Assembly (NCBI RefSeq): GCF_015326965.1
Contig: NZ_CP017659.1
Span: 4,778,001-4,842,000 of the forward strand
DNA from: Paenibacillus sp. JZ16
Lineage (GTDB): Bacteria; Bacillota; Bacilli; Paenibacillales; Paenibacillaceae
DNA: 64,000 bases
Direction: 5' to 3'
Shown here: positions 57,159 to 64,000 of the stretch, in pieces
How positions within the stretch are numbered: position 1 is the stretch's first letter
How the letters are laid out: each line of letters opens with the position of its first letter
Position numbers and translations under genes: made by a program
Notes under the pieces: model-generated
The model's database searches: none
Seen by the model: the letters and a program-made list of their open reading frames with translations, nothing else
Told to the model about the DNA's origin: nothing

Positions 57159-57647
57159 ATGCAGATCGATTCGCTCCGGCCGGGCGGAGATATTACGGAA
57201 ACCTATGAATTATATGGCGATATGCTTTTTAAAATAGCGATGGTGTACCTTGGGAACAAACAGGATGTCGAAGAAGCCATTCAGGAGACGTTTATTAAAT
57301 TGATATATAAAGCGCCTGACTTCAGCGACCAGGAGCATAAGAAAGCCTGGCTCATTCGGGTGATTACGAACCATTGCAAGAACATGCAAGGGAGTCTGTG
57401 GCGCAAGCGGGTAACCAAAATGGAGCATATGAACAATTATTTTGTCGAACCGTCGGAACGGACATTGATGGATAACGTCATGAGTTTGCCGTTCAAGTAT
57501 AAGTCGGTCATCCATCTGTTTTATTACGAGGATTATTCCGTTAAGGAAATCGCCGGGATTTTGCAGATTAACGAGTCTGCGGTCAAGATGCGTCTTCAGC
57601 GCGGCAGGAAGCTGCTGCGCATGGACTTGGAAGGAGAGGACGATTGA
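57159..57647 (+). CDS. ECF sigma factor
   Basis: 162-residue sigma-70 family ECF factor. Region 2 lies in residues 15-80 (DMLFKIAMVYLGNKQDVEEAIQETFIKL) and region 4 in 105-155 (LPFKYKSVIHLFYYEDYSVKEIAGILQINESAVKMRLQRGRKLL). AAAAGGAGG precedes the ATG. A TGTGACC at 57107-57113 could be the -35 of an autoregulated promoter, but no clear -10 was found. Its likely anti-sigma gene overlaps the stop by 4 bases. Confidence 0.93.
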   Translation: MQIDSLRPGGDITETYELYGDMLFKIAMVYLGNKQDVEEAIQETFIKLIYKAPDFSDQEHKKAWLIRVITNHCKNMQGSLWRKRVTKMEHMNNYFVEPSERTLMDNVMSLPFKYKSVIHLFYYEDYSVKEIAGILQINESAVKMRLQRGRKLLRMDLEGEDD

Positions 57648-58633
57648 TGAATCGGAATGACTACAAATCATTGATAGATCGAATAGAACCTGACAAAGGA
57701 CTGGAGGAGCGGATTATGAAAGGAATGAAACAAAATCAGCGTCAAACGACCAGAATGAGCCGAATGGGGGTCGCCGGCGTCACCGCGGCCGTTATGTTGG
57801 GGCTGGTGGTAGTAGCTTCGCTGGTATTGAATCTTGAGAACGAGCCAGCGAACAGCGATATCCCGGTCGTTCAACAGGGGACGGGGGAGAATACCCCGCC
57901 GACCGCGAAGGTTGGTCACGATCCGGTAACCATTCCGAAAATCGAGCTTCCGAAGGACAGCAACATCAAAGCCGACATGATCGGTTTGGTTGTATACCAG
58001 GGCAATATCTACACCCAAACCGGTACGCAAATCACGTCGGACATCGCCAAGCAGCTGCGTGGGGATAAGCTTGGACGGTCGAAATCGGGAATTACGGAAT
58101 GGAGCTCCGCCGACGATTACACGGAGCTTGCTTCGACGATTGGCGAAATGGATATTTTCACGGTGAAGGGATATGATGCCGATTTTAGAATCATGTCCTA
58201 CATGGAGCATGACGGGGAAGTCTACGCCGAATTGTATGAGCACCTCAACGGGATTACGGTGGCCAAGGGCGAGGATATCATCGGCAAGCTGAATCTGGTG
58301 GGGAACATGACTTCGGTTCAATGGCAGGATTTCGACAGCTGGAACATGGGCGAGAATAAGCTGCGCGAGCTTGCCGACGATACGGCGGTGCAAGCCTTTG
58401 TTGAGGCTTTATATGAGGCAAAGCCGGTAGCGGCAGAGCCTCTGTTTGAGCAAGGGATCTACGAGACCGGGCCTAGCGAGCAGAAATTTCTGTATATTGA
58501 GCTGCAGGACGGGACGGAAGTCCAGTTAAGGCTGTTTAAAGGCGGCCAATATGTGCGATATGCCAATGCGCCTGTGTTCTTTCAATTGGAAGGCGAGGCA
58601 TTTACCACGCTGTGGGGGCTGATGGAGGAATAG
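57644..58633 (+). CDS. membrane anti-sigma factor
   Basis: 329 residues. The short N-terminal cytoplasmic part (1-40) would hold the sigma factor. One membrane segment (about 42-64, VAGVTAAVMLGLVVVASLVL) is followed by a long outer domain with no family I recognise. Overlap with the sigma gene supports the pairing. The signal it senses is unknown. Confidence 0.8.
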   Translation: MMNRNDYKSLIDRIEPDKGLEERIMKGMKQNQRQTTRMSRMGVAGVTAAVMLGLVVVASLVLNLENEPANSDIPVVQQGTGENTPPTAKVGHDPVTIPKIELPKDSNIKADMIGLVVYQGNIYTQTGTQITSDIAKQLRGDKLGRSKSGITEWSSADDYTELASTIGEMDIFTVKGYDADFRIMSYMEHDGEVYAELYEHLNGITVAKGEDIIGKLNLVGNMTSVQWQDFDSWNMGENKLRELADDTAVQAFVEALYEAKPVAAEPLFEQGIYETGPSEQKFLYIELQDGTEVQLRLFKGGQYVRYANAPVFFQLEGEAFTTLWGLMEE

Positions 58634-58680
58634 GTTGTCCTGCCGTTTGTAGCAGCGTAAAAAAGATAATGTAAAAAGCT

Positions 58681-58712
58681 AGAGGCTATCCCTAATCGGA
58701 TGGCCTCTTTTC
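58681..58712. terminator. terminator between convergent genes
   Basis: AGAGGCTATCC pairs with GGATGGCCTCT around CTAATC, then a T run. It ends the sigma operon before the convergent AraC gene. Confidence 0.85.
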
Positions 58713-58771
58713 GTTGCTGTAGGATCGATAAGGGCGATTCCTTTATTGTTTATCGTATTGGCGGATCCGTG

Positions 58772-59638
58772 TTATTCGCTTGTTCTCGATGACGGGCGGT
58801 TCGCTTTCACGAATGTGCTCGGCGTCATTCCGTAATACCGGGTAAAGGCGCGGGAGAAGGTGAACAAATCCGAATACCCCAGGGATAAAGCGGTCTGCGT
58901 GATGCTGGTTCCCTCGGCGGTTAACAGGCGGGTCGCTTTCTCCATGATCAACTGCTGCATGTAGCGGGACGGAGAGATGCCGTATCGGCGGGTAAAGGCG
59001 CGGGTGAAGTGACTGCGATGCACGCCGGCCCAGGCGGCAAGGTCCTCCACGGACAGATTCTCCGTGCAATGAAGCCCCATATACCCGGGGGCGGATTCGA
59101 GCCAGTCCGAAGCAGCCGGGAGGTGCTGGTCCCGGTTGGGATCGATGCTGTGGATCAACTGGAATCCCAGCGACATCAGCTGAAGGCTATGGTCCTGCTG
59201 GGGCTGCTGGAGCAAACGCTGGATGTCCTTGATGACAGCCAAGGCATCGTCCCTGAAGGCATTTCGTCGATAGGGCCGCTCCGGACCTAAATCGACATGC
59301 TTCAATATGGACGGCATCAACTCGCCCATAAAGGCCGTCCAGGTGATCATGGTAGACGGCTCGTCGCAGTCCTTGACATATGTATAGACCGAGCCGGGGA
59401 AGAGGCAGAAGAGGTCGCCTTCCGAGAGGGAGACACTGCTGCCGTCCCAGCCGAACCGCACTTTGCCGCTGGCAACGAAATGTATACTATAAAATTCGAC
59501 GGACCGGGGACCGACTTTATCGGTGAAAAAGGGGTGGGATCCGGATTTGAATATCCATAATCCCAGTTGTGTCTCAAAGTGAGCCGGGTTATTAAAGTAT
59601 TCTTCCCGGGATGGCCGCTGATTCACTGTTAAACTCAT
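58772..59638 (-). CDS. AraC-family regulator
   Basis: 288 residues: N-terminal cupin-like sensor (about 20-140, with SVSLSEGDLFCLFPGSVYTY) and C-terminal double HTH (SVEDLAAWAGVHRSHFTRAFTRRYG and ITQTALSLGYSDLFTFSRAFTRYYGMTPSTF). ATG 59638 is preceded by AAGGAGGACAC. It is divergent from the sulfatase gene and probably controls it. Confidence 0.92.
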   Translation of the reverse strand: MSLTVNQRPSREEYFNNPAHFETQLGLWIFKSGSHPFFTDKVGPRSVEFYSIHFVASGKVRFGWDGSSVSLSEGDLFCLFPGSVYTYVKDCDEPSTMITWTAFMGELMPSILKHVDLGPERPYRRNAFRDDALAVIKDIQRLLQQPQQDHSLQLMSLGFQLIHSIDPNRDQHLPAASDWLESAPGYMGLHCTENLSVEDLAAWAGVHRSHFTRAFTRRYGISPSRYMQQLIMEKATRLLTAEGTSITQTALSLGYSDLFTFSRAFTRYYGMTPSTFVKANRPSSRTSE

Positions 59639-59791
59639 GTGTCCTCCTTCCACCTATACCGATCATTTCTTTTGTTACTGCTATGATGCAACATATTGTA
59701 TAACGATTGCAAGGCTGGAACATTCCGTATTCGTCCGCCAAAAGGTACGATGATGAGGAACAAGTTGAGCATAGTAGAGGTGAATGGAGAT

Positions 59792-61111
59792 ATGAAACAA
59801 CCGAATTTTATCGTGATTTATTGCGATGACTTAGGGTATGGAGATCTTGGATGTTACGGTTCGGACACGGTGAGAACCCCACATCTGGACGGGTTGGCTG
59901 ATGAAGGCATTCGTTTTACGAATTGGTATTCGAATTCTCCGGTCTGCTCTCCGTCACGAGCCTCTTTATTGACGGGCAAGTACCCGGCCCGAGCGGGAGT
60001 CGGCGAGATTCTGGGGGCGAAGCGCGGTTCGCATGGACTGCCTGCCGACGAGGTGACGTTGGCCAAGGCGCTCAAGCCTGCCGGGTACAGGACGGGGCTG
60101 TATGGAAAATGGCATCTGGGCTTGTCCGAGGAAACCAGCCCGAATGCGCATGGATTTGATGAGTTTTTCGGATTCAAGGCAGGCTGCGTCGATTTTTACT
60201 CGCACATTTTTTATTGGGGCCAAGCCCATGGCGTCAACCCCCTGCATGATCTGTGGGAGAACGAAACGGAGGTTTGGGCGAACGGCCGGTACATGACCGA
60301 GCTGATCACGGAACGATCGGTTGATTTCATTCAGCGGTCGCGGGAGCAGGAAGCTCCGTTCTTTTTGTTTGCGTCGTACAATGCGCCGCACTACCCGATG
60401 CATGCGCCGCAGGAATATATGGACCGGTTTGCGCATTGGCCTTGGGATCGGCAGGTCATGGCCGCCATGATTGCCGCGGTGGACGACGGCGTCGGGGAGA
60501 TCGTGAAGGCCTTGAAGGAAGCCGGCTGTTACGAGGATACGGTCATTTTTTTCTCCAGCGATAACGGACCGTCCTCCGAGAGCCGGAACTGGCTGGACGG
60601 AACGGAAGACGTGTATTACGGGGGAAGCGCGGGGATCTTCCGGGGGCATAAAGCAAGCCTGTTCGAAGGCGGCATCCGCGAACCTGCCATATTGAGCTGG
60701 CCGAACGGTTGGAAAGGCGGACAAGTGCGCGATGAGGTGGCGGCCATGATGGACATCGCACCGACCTTTTTGGATCTGGCCGGCGTCGATCCGGCGGCAG
60801 GACCGCTTCAAGGCGTTGCACTGGACGGAAGCAGCCTGAAGGAGATGCTGCAAATGCACGAGCCGTCGCCGCATAAGCAATTGTTCTGGGAGTATCAAGG
60901 CCAACTGGCTGTTCGGGAAGGGGATTGGAAGCTGGTGCTGAACGGGAAGCTCGATTTCGACCACGTGATTCCCGATCAGGTTCACCTGTCCGATCTGTCC
61001 AGGGATCCCGGGGAGCGCACCAACCTGGCGGACCGTTACCCCGAGATCGTGGAACGGCTTAGCCGGGATGTGCGAGACTGGTATGAGGAAGTGCAGCGTC
61101 ATGAATCCTGA
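59792..61111 (+). CDS. arylsulfatase-type sulfatase
   Basis: 439-residue sulfatase. Metal-binding DDLGYGDLGCYG is at the N-terminus. The formylglycine site CSPSRASLLTGKYPAR is of the Cys type with its active Cys near residue 52, and GKWHLG and SSDNGPSSES follow. It removes sulfate from a sugar or other ester. Activation needs a maturase, which is not in this window. No signal peptide is seen, so it acts inside the cell on imported substrates. An upstream start at ATG 59750 is also possible. Confidence 0.9.
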   Translation: MKQPNFIVIYCDDLGYGDLGCYGSDTVRTPHLDGLADEGIRFTNWYSNSPVCSPSRASLLTGKYPARAGVGEILGAKRGSHGLPADEVTLAKALKPAGYRTGLYGKWHLGLSEETSPNAHGFDEFFGFKAGCVDFYSHIFYWGQAHGVNPLHDLWENETEVWANGRYMTELITERSVDFIQRSREQEAPFFLFASYNAPHYPMHAPQEYMDRFAHWPWDRQVMAAMIAAVDDGVGEIVKALKEAGCYEDTVIFFSSDNGPSSESRNWLDGTEDVYYGGSAGIFRGHKASLFEGGIREPAILSWPNGWKGGQVRDEVAAMMDIAPTFLDLAGVDPAAGPLQGVALDGSSLKEMLQMHEPSPHKQLFWEYQGQLAVREGDWKLVLNGKLDFDHVIPDQVHLSDLSRDPGERTNLADRYPEIVERLSRDVRDWYEEVQRHES

Positions 61112-61152
61112 GCGTGAATAGAGCATATCATCTATGCCTCAGCGATAAATGT

Positions 61153-61183
61153 AAAAAGAGTCCCGGCAACCGGGGCTCTTTTT
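61153..61183 (+). terminator. terminator between sulfatase and hexosaminidase genes
   Basis: AAAAAGAGTCCCGG pairs with CCGGGGCTCTTTTT around CAA; works on both strands between convergent genes. Confidence 0.92.
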
Positions 61184-61224
61184 GTTTGGGATGAATGGTA
61201 TGAGCTGAAAAGCAGCTTTGATCC

Positions 61225-63141
61225 TTAAAAAGGATTCAGCACATGGTAGAACACGTTTGGCGAAGCCATGCGGTAATAATGGCTGCACCAGCCGACTCCC
61301 TTGTGATTGTCGCGGTTGGTCGTGCTGAACACCAGCCGTTCCTGCTCAAGCTCCTCGATCCGTGCCGTCCGTCCTTCCACGTATTCCAGAATGCGGAACG
61401 ATGCTGTGTCCAGGCGGGTGATGACGCCGCCATAACGGATGTCGATGACCTCCCAGCCAAAGGGCTTGAACATCCGGTGCCACTGCGTGCGGTGGGCAAT
61501 GCGCAGCTCTTGAACGGCTTTGGAGATGGCAGGGAGCACGTTCTTGGCCATATGCCTTAAGGTATCGGCGTCCTTGGCATCATAGGCTTGCTTCAGCAGA
61601 ATGCCGATTTCGCTCTTGCGTTTGAGGACGGCGCTCAGCTTCTCCGGCATCTCGAACAGATAGTCCAGCTCGGCCGTGCTATCGCGCTTCGCGCGCAGGT
61701 TTTGCTCCAGCTCGGCATAGTGGTTCGATAGGTCCAGGCCTTCGATCTGTTTGTCGAACATCCCGAGGAGCACATCCTGATACAACAAAAATTTGGACGG
61801 GTTGCTCTGCTTGGCGTTGTTTGGCTCCTGGCCGGGAATCTCGTCCAGATCCTTCAGCAGGAGGAACGCCTCCATGTCGATGCCCGTACAGAATTTCACC
61901 CGTTCCGCCAACTGCGCCGGGGAAGGCTCCTGTTCCGAGTAGGCATGCTCGGCATAAAGCTGCAGACCGAGCAGCGCCGCGAACGGATTTCCTTCGTTGC
62001 CGTCGTCGCCCCACATCGTGGCGTATACCTCGCGGATTCCTTCCCGCTTGCACACTTGAAGCGCAACATTCGAAGCGTTCAGGGACAACCCGTAGTTGAC
62101 GCCGAATGTGTTAAAGATCCAGACGGCTCCGGCAAACACGAGGTTGCAGCCCAGCGGGCGGTGATTGGCGATGAGCTTCTCATAGTCCTCCGGCTCCATG
62201 TGGGTGTAATCCCAGTACACCATGTCCACATCCTTCGGGATGCGGCGGGCCATATCCTCCGGAATCGAGGTGTCCTTGTCGTAATACGCCGCATCGCCGC
62301 CTCCGCCGGCAGCGAGCTTCAGGAACATGTCGCTCCACATCATCGGCTTCAGGCCGCGCTTGCGGGCGGCAGCCAGGACTTTGTCCAGATGGGCGATCAT
62401 AATGTCGAAACGGCTCACATAACCGTTGTGATCCAAATATTTACCACGTCCGAGCTCCTCCGCTTCGTCCATCCCGATATGAATCTTGTTGCTGCGGAAC
62501 GGAGCGCTGGCAGCCTCGATCATCCGTTCAATCAGGGAATCGGTCTGCTCGCTGCCGACGAGCAGGGCACCCTTCGTATCGCGGTAATGCTTGATGGGCT
62601 CCCACTTCAGAAACTCCTCCAGGTGCGCCAAGGTTTGGATGCTCGGAAAAGCCTCGATGCCGAATTGATCGGCATAATCGTCTATCTCTTTCAGCTCCGC
62701 CTGCGTGTAGCGACCGCGCATATAACCGAAATACGGTTCGCCTTCGATCTGGTAGGTGTCCTCCATGTATAACATCACGCTGTTCATCCCCATCAGGGCC
62801 ATCTTGTTCAGCATGAGCTTGAAGCTGTCCAAGGTCAGCACGGCGTTGCGGGACAAGTCGAACATCGGGCCAATTTGGTCAAATTGCTGGCGTTCGTGAA
62901 GGTGGAACGTATCGTTTTGGCGGCTATGTTGAACCAGCAAGCCGAGTCCCCTGAAAAATTGATGTTTTCGTCCATAACGAATATAGGCGTGGTCTCGGTC
63001 CTTGCCGACCTCCAGATCGCCATCGGACAAGGCTACCTCAACGGGGAAGCCGTTTTCCCCAAGTTCGACGCCAAGCTCATCCAGCAGCAGCTCAATGCCT
63101 GGCATGACATCCGTAACAGCGCCCTCAAAACGAAATTCCAT
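61225..63141 (-). CDS. beta-N-acetylhexosaminidase GH20
   Basis: 638-residue cytoplasmic GH20 glycosidase with no signal peptide. The catalytic Asp-Glu pair is in KIHIGMDEAEELGRGKY near residues 225-226; the Glu is the acid/base and the Asp holds the substrate acetamido group. It would remove GlcNAc or GalNAc from imported oligosaccharides. ATG 63141 follows AGGGGGATTTC; a longer frame runs across the operator and is not used. It is convergent with the sulfatase gene; together they suggest use of a sulfated amino-sugar glycan. Confidence 0.9.
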   Translation of the reverse strand: MEFRFEGAVTDVMPGIELLLDELGVELGENGFPVEVALSDGDLEVGKDRDHAYIRYGRKHQFFRGLGLLVQHSRQNDTFHLHERQQFDQIGPMFDLSRNAVLTLDSFKLMLNKMALMGMNSVMLYMEDTYQIEGEPYFGYMRGRYTQAELKEIDDYADQFGIEAFPSIQTLAHLEEFLKWEPIKHYRDTKGALLVGSEQTDSLIERMIEAASAPFRSNKIHIGMDEAEELGRGKYLDHNGYVSRFDIMIAHLDKVLAAARKRGLKPMMWSDMFLKLAAGGGGDAAYYDKDTSIPEDMARRIPKDVDMVYWDYTHMEPEDYEKLIANHRPLGCNLVFAGAVWIFNTFGVNYGLSLNASNVALQVCKREGIREVYATMWGDDGNEGNPFAALLGLQLYAEHAYSEQEPSPAQLAERVKFCTGIDMEAFLLLKDLDEIPGQEPNNAKQSNPSKFLLYQDVLLGMFDKQIEGLDLSNHYAELEQNLRAKRDSTAELDYLFEMPEKLSAVLKRKSEIGILLKQAYDAKDADTLRHMAKNVLPAISKAVQELRIAHRTQWHRMFKPFGWEVIDIRYGGVITRLDTASFRILEYVEGRTARIEELEQERLVFSTTNRDNHKGVGWCSHYYRMASPNVFYHVLNPF

Positions 63142-63171
63142 ATGAAATCCCCCTGCATTCATGATTTTACG

Positions 63172-63207
63172 AACATTAAACATTATATCATTATAATGTT
63201 TAATGTT
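63172..63207 (-). promoter_or_regulatory. 16-base perfect inverted repeat upstream of GH20
   Basis: AACATTAAACATTATA (63172-63187), spacer TCAT, then its exact reverse complement (63192-63207). It contains TATAAT on the minus strand and lies about 30 bases before the GH20 ATG, so a repressor could cover the promoter. Confidence 0.8.
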
Positions 63208-63327
63208 ATGGGAATCCTCGCGGGAAATCAATCCTAAGTTTGCGATCCCCGCTTGAGCCGAAAAATTCATGATGAAAACAGGTCAAAATGTAGTTGACGA
63301 GAAGGAGTCGTGATACTACAATAATTG

Positions 63328-63342
63328 ATGCAAACGTTTCCA
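63328..63342 (+). promoter_or_regulatory. cre-like site 1
   Basis: ATGCAAACGTTTCCA matches all fixed positions of the CcpA consensus WTGNAANCGNWNNCW. It lies 188 bases upstream of the pullulanase-like gene and 187 bases upstream of the divergent GH20 start. Confidence 0.75.
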
Positions 63343-63448
63343 TTGTAATCGCTTTCGTTTATATTTGTTTCATTCTATATTTCGAACATATTCTCTAACC
63401 ATTGTCAGTAATTGTCGTACTTTACTTGATGGAAGCTCAAACCTGTTT

Positions 63449-63465
63449 ATGCAAGCGTTTGCGCA
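63449..63465 (+). promoter_or_regulatory. cre-like site 2
   Basis: ATGCAAGCGTTTGCGCA: 14 of 15 positions of the cre consensus, and partly palindromic (TGCAAGCG against CGCTTGCA-like arm). It lies 65 bases before the ATG of the pullulanase-like gene. CcpA or a LacI-type maltose regulator could bind. Confidence 0.7.
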
Positions 63466-63529
63466 ATGAGTGGCATCAACATCGTATCAGCTGTACCTAA
63501 TCCAAGAACAGAAGGAGGCTATTTGTTTC

Positions 63530-64000
63530 ATGAGAATGACGGTTTCAAGCAAACGAACGTGGTCCATCTTCATGATTGTTTCGCTGATTTTCTCCATGCT
63601 CAGCATTCCGCCATCAACGGCCAATGCCAATAGCGCGCCAAGCCAGGTTACGCTGGTGGGGACTCTGCAATCCGAATTAGGCCATAGCGGGGATTGGGAT
63701 CCGGCTGCTGCCGCGACAACCATGCACGATATGGGGAACGGAGAATACAGGTTCACCGGCAGCTTGCCCGCGGGATCGTACGAATACAAGATCGCGATCG
63801 ACGGAAAGTGGGACGAGAATTACGGCTCCGCCCATTATTCCAATCCCAGCGGAGCAAACAAGGATGGCAACATCCTCATAACGCTCGCTCAAGATTCCCA
63901 GGTTACCTTTTATTACAATCATGGGACGCACCGGATCGCGGATTCTACATACTATGCTCCGATCGAGGCGGATAAGCTACCCCGAGTGATTGGCAGCTTC
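63530..64000 (+). CDS. secreted pullulanase-like protein, partial
   Basis: 157 codons before the window ends. Signal peptide 1-35 (FMIVSLIFSMLSIPPSTANA), then a starch-binding X25-like module seen in amylopullulanases: VTLVGTLQSELGHSGDWDPA, GEYRFTGSLPAGSYEYKIAIDG, YYNHGTHRI. The catalytic domain is outside the window, so the enzyme class is inferred. AGAAGGAGGC precedes the ATG. Two cre-like sites upstream fit catabolite-controlled starch use. Confidence 0.8.
   Translation, partial: MRMTVSSKRTWSIFMIVSLIFSMLSIPPSTANANSAPSQVTLVGTLQSELGHSGDWDPAAAATTMHDMGNGEYRFTGSLPAGSYEYKIAIDGKWDENYGSAHYSNPSGANKDGNILITLAQDSQVTFYYNHGTHRIADSTYYAPIEADKLPRVIGSF

Noticed and set aside
63142..63270. Longer N-terminus of the GH20 enzyme
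   Set aside because: It would cross the perfect palindrome and predicted promoter, and ATG 63141 has a good ribosome site.

Overview
The window looks like a chromosomal segment of a Paenibacillus or close relative (Bacillota, Paenibacillaceae). This rests on a paeninodin-type lasso peptide system, a B. subtilis-like pspA-ydjGHI operon, CtsR heptad boxes, strong AGGAGG ribosome sites with frequent GTG and TTG starts, an S-layer (SLH) anchored enzyme, and many AraC/ABC/glycosidase units. No rRNA, tRNA, CRISPR array, intact insertion sequence or phage module was seen.

Region 1 (1-26.6 kb) is the most interesting part. A lasso peptide cluster is split in two. Cyclase, precursor and HPr-kinase-like genes lie on the minus strand at 73-3191. 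The nucleotidyltransferase, RRE protein, leader peptidase and ABC exporter lie on the plus strand at 22.7-26.6 kb. Between them is a vanZ-like gene, a pectate-lyase-fold gene and a complete exopolysaccharide (EPS) operon: chain-length regulator, BY-kinase, an EAR-like leader RNA, galU, priming sugar transferase, polymerase, SGNH hydrolase, four glycosyltransferases, flippase, manC, ugd, gmd and rmd. The precursor gene (1100-1225, 41 codons) encodes a new paeninodin relative. A GATACA-N3-TGTATC inverted repeat recurs in the cyclase promoter, in the vanZ/pectate-lyase intergenic region and in the EPS promoter, which suggests one regulator controls both the polysaccharide and the peptide. Two EPS genes (the chain-length regulator and one glycosyltransferase) are frameshifted, each by what looks like one missing G in a short G run.

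Region 2 (26.6-32.6 kb) holds stress genes: a cold shock protein, YdjO, a small HTH protein, an Hsp20 with two CtsR operators, and a pspA-ydjG-ydjH-ydjI membrane-stress operon behind a SigW-like promoter. Region 3 (32.6-42.1 kb) is a carbohydrate island with a membrane-bound AraC sensor, two permeases, a solute-binding lipoprotein and a large secreted DUF4855-type protein. It is flanked by ydjI on the left and a diverged 3' fragment of ydjI on the right, and the right fragment is fused to the first codons of a terD-like gene.

Region 4 (42.1-44.6 kb) is AT-rich accessory DNA with an unknown secreted protein and a decayed bmpA-like pseudogene. Region 5 (44.6-56.9 kb) has a NupNOPQ-type nucleoside ABC transporter followed by a 2089-residue SLH-anchored nuclease/5'-nucleotidase, which together form a plausible nucleic-acid scavenging chain. 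Region 6 (57-64 kb) has an ECF sigma/anti-sigma pair, an AraC regulator divergent from a sulfatase, a GH20 hexosaminidase behind a perfect 16-bp inverted repeat, and the start of a secreted pullulanase-like protein behind two cre-like sites.
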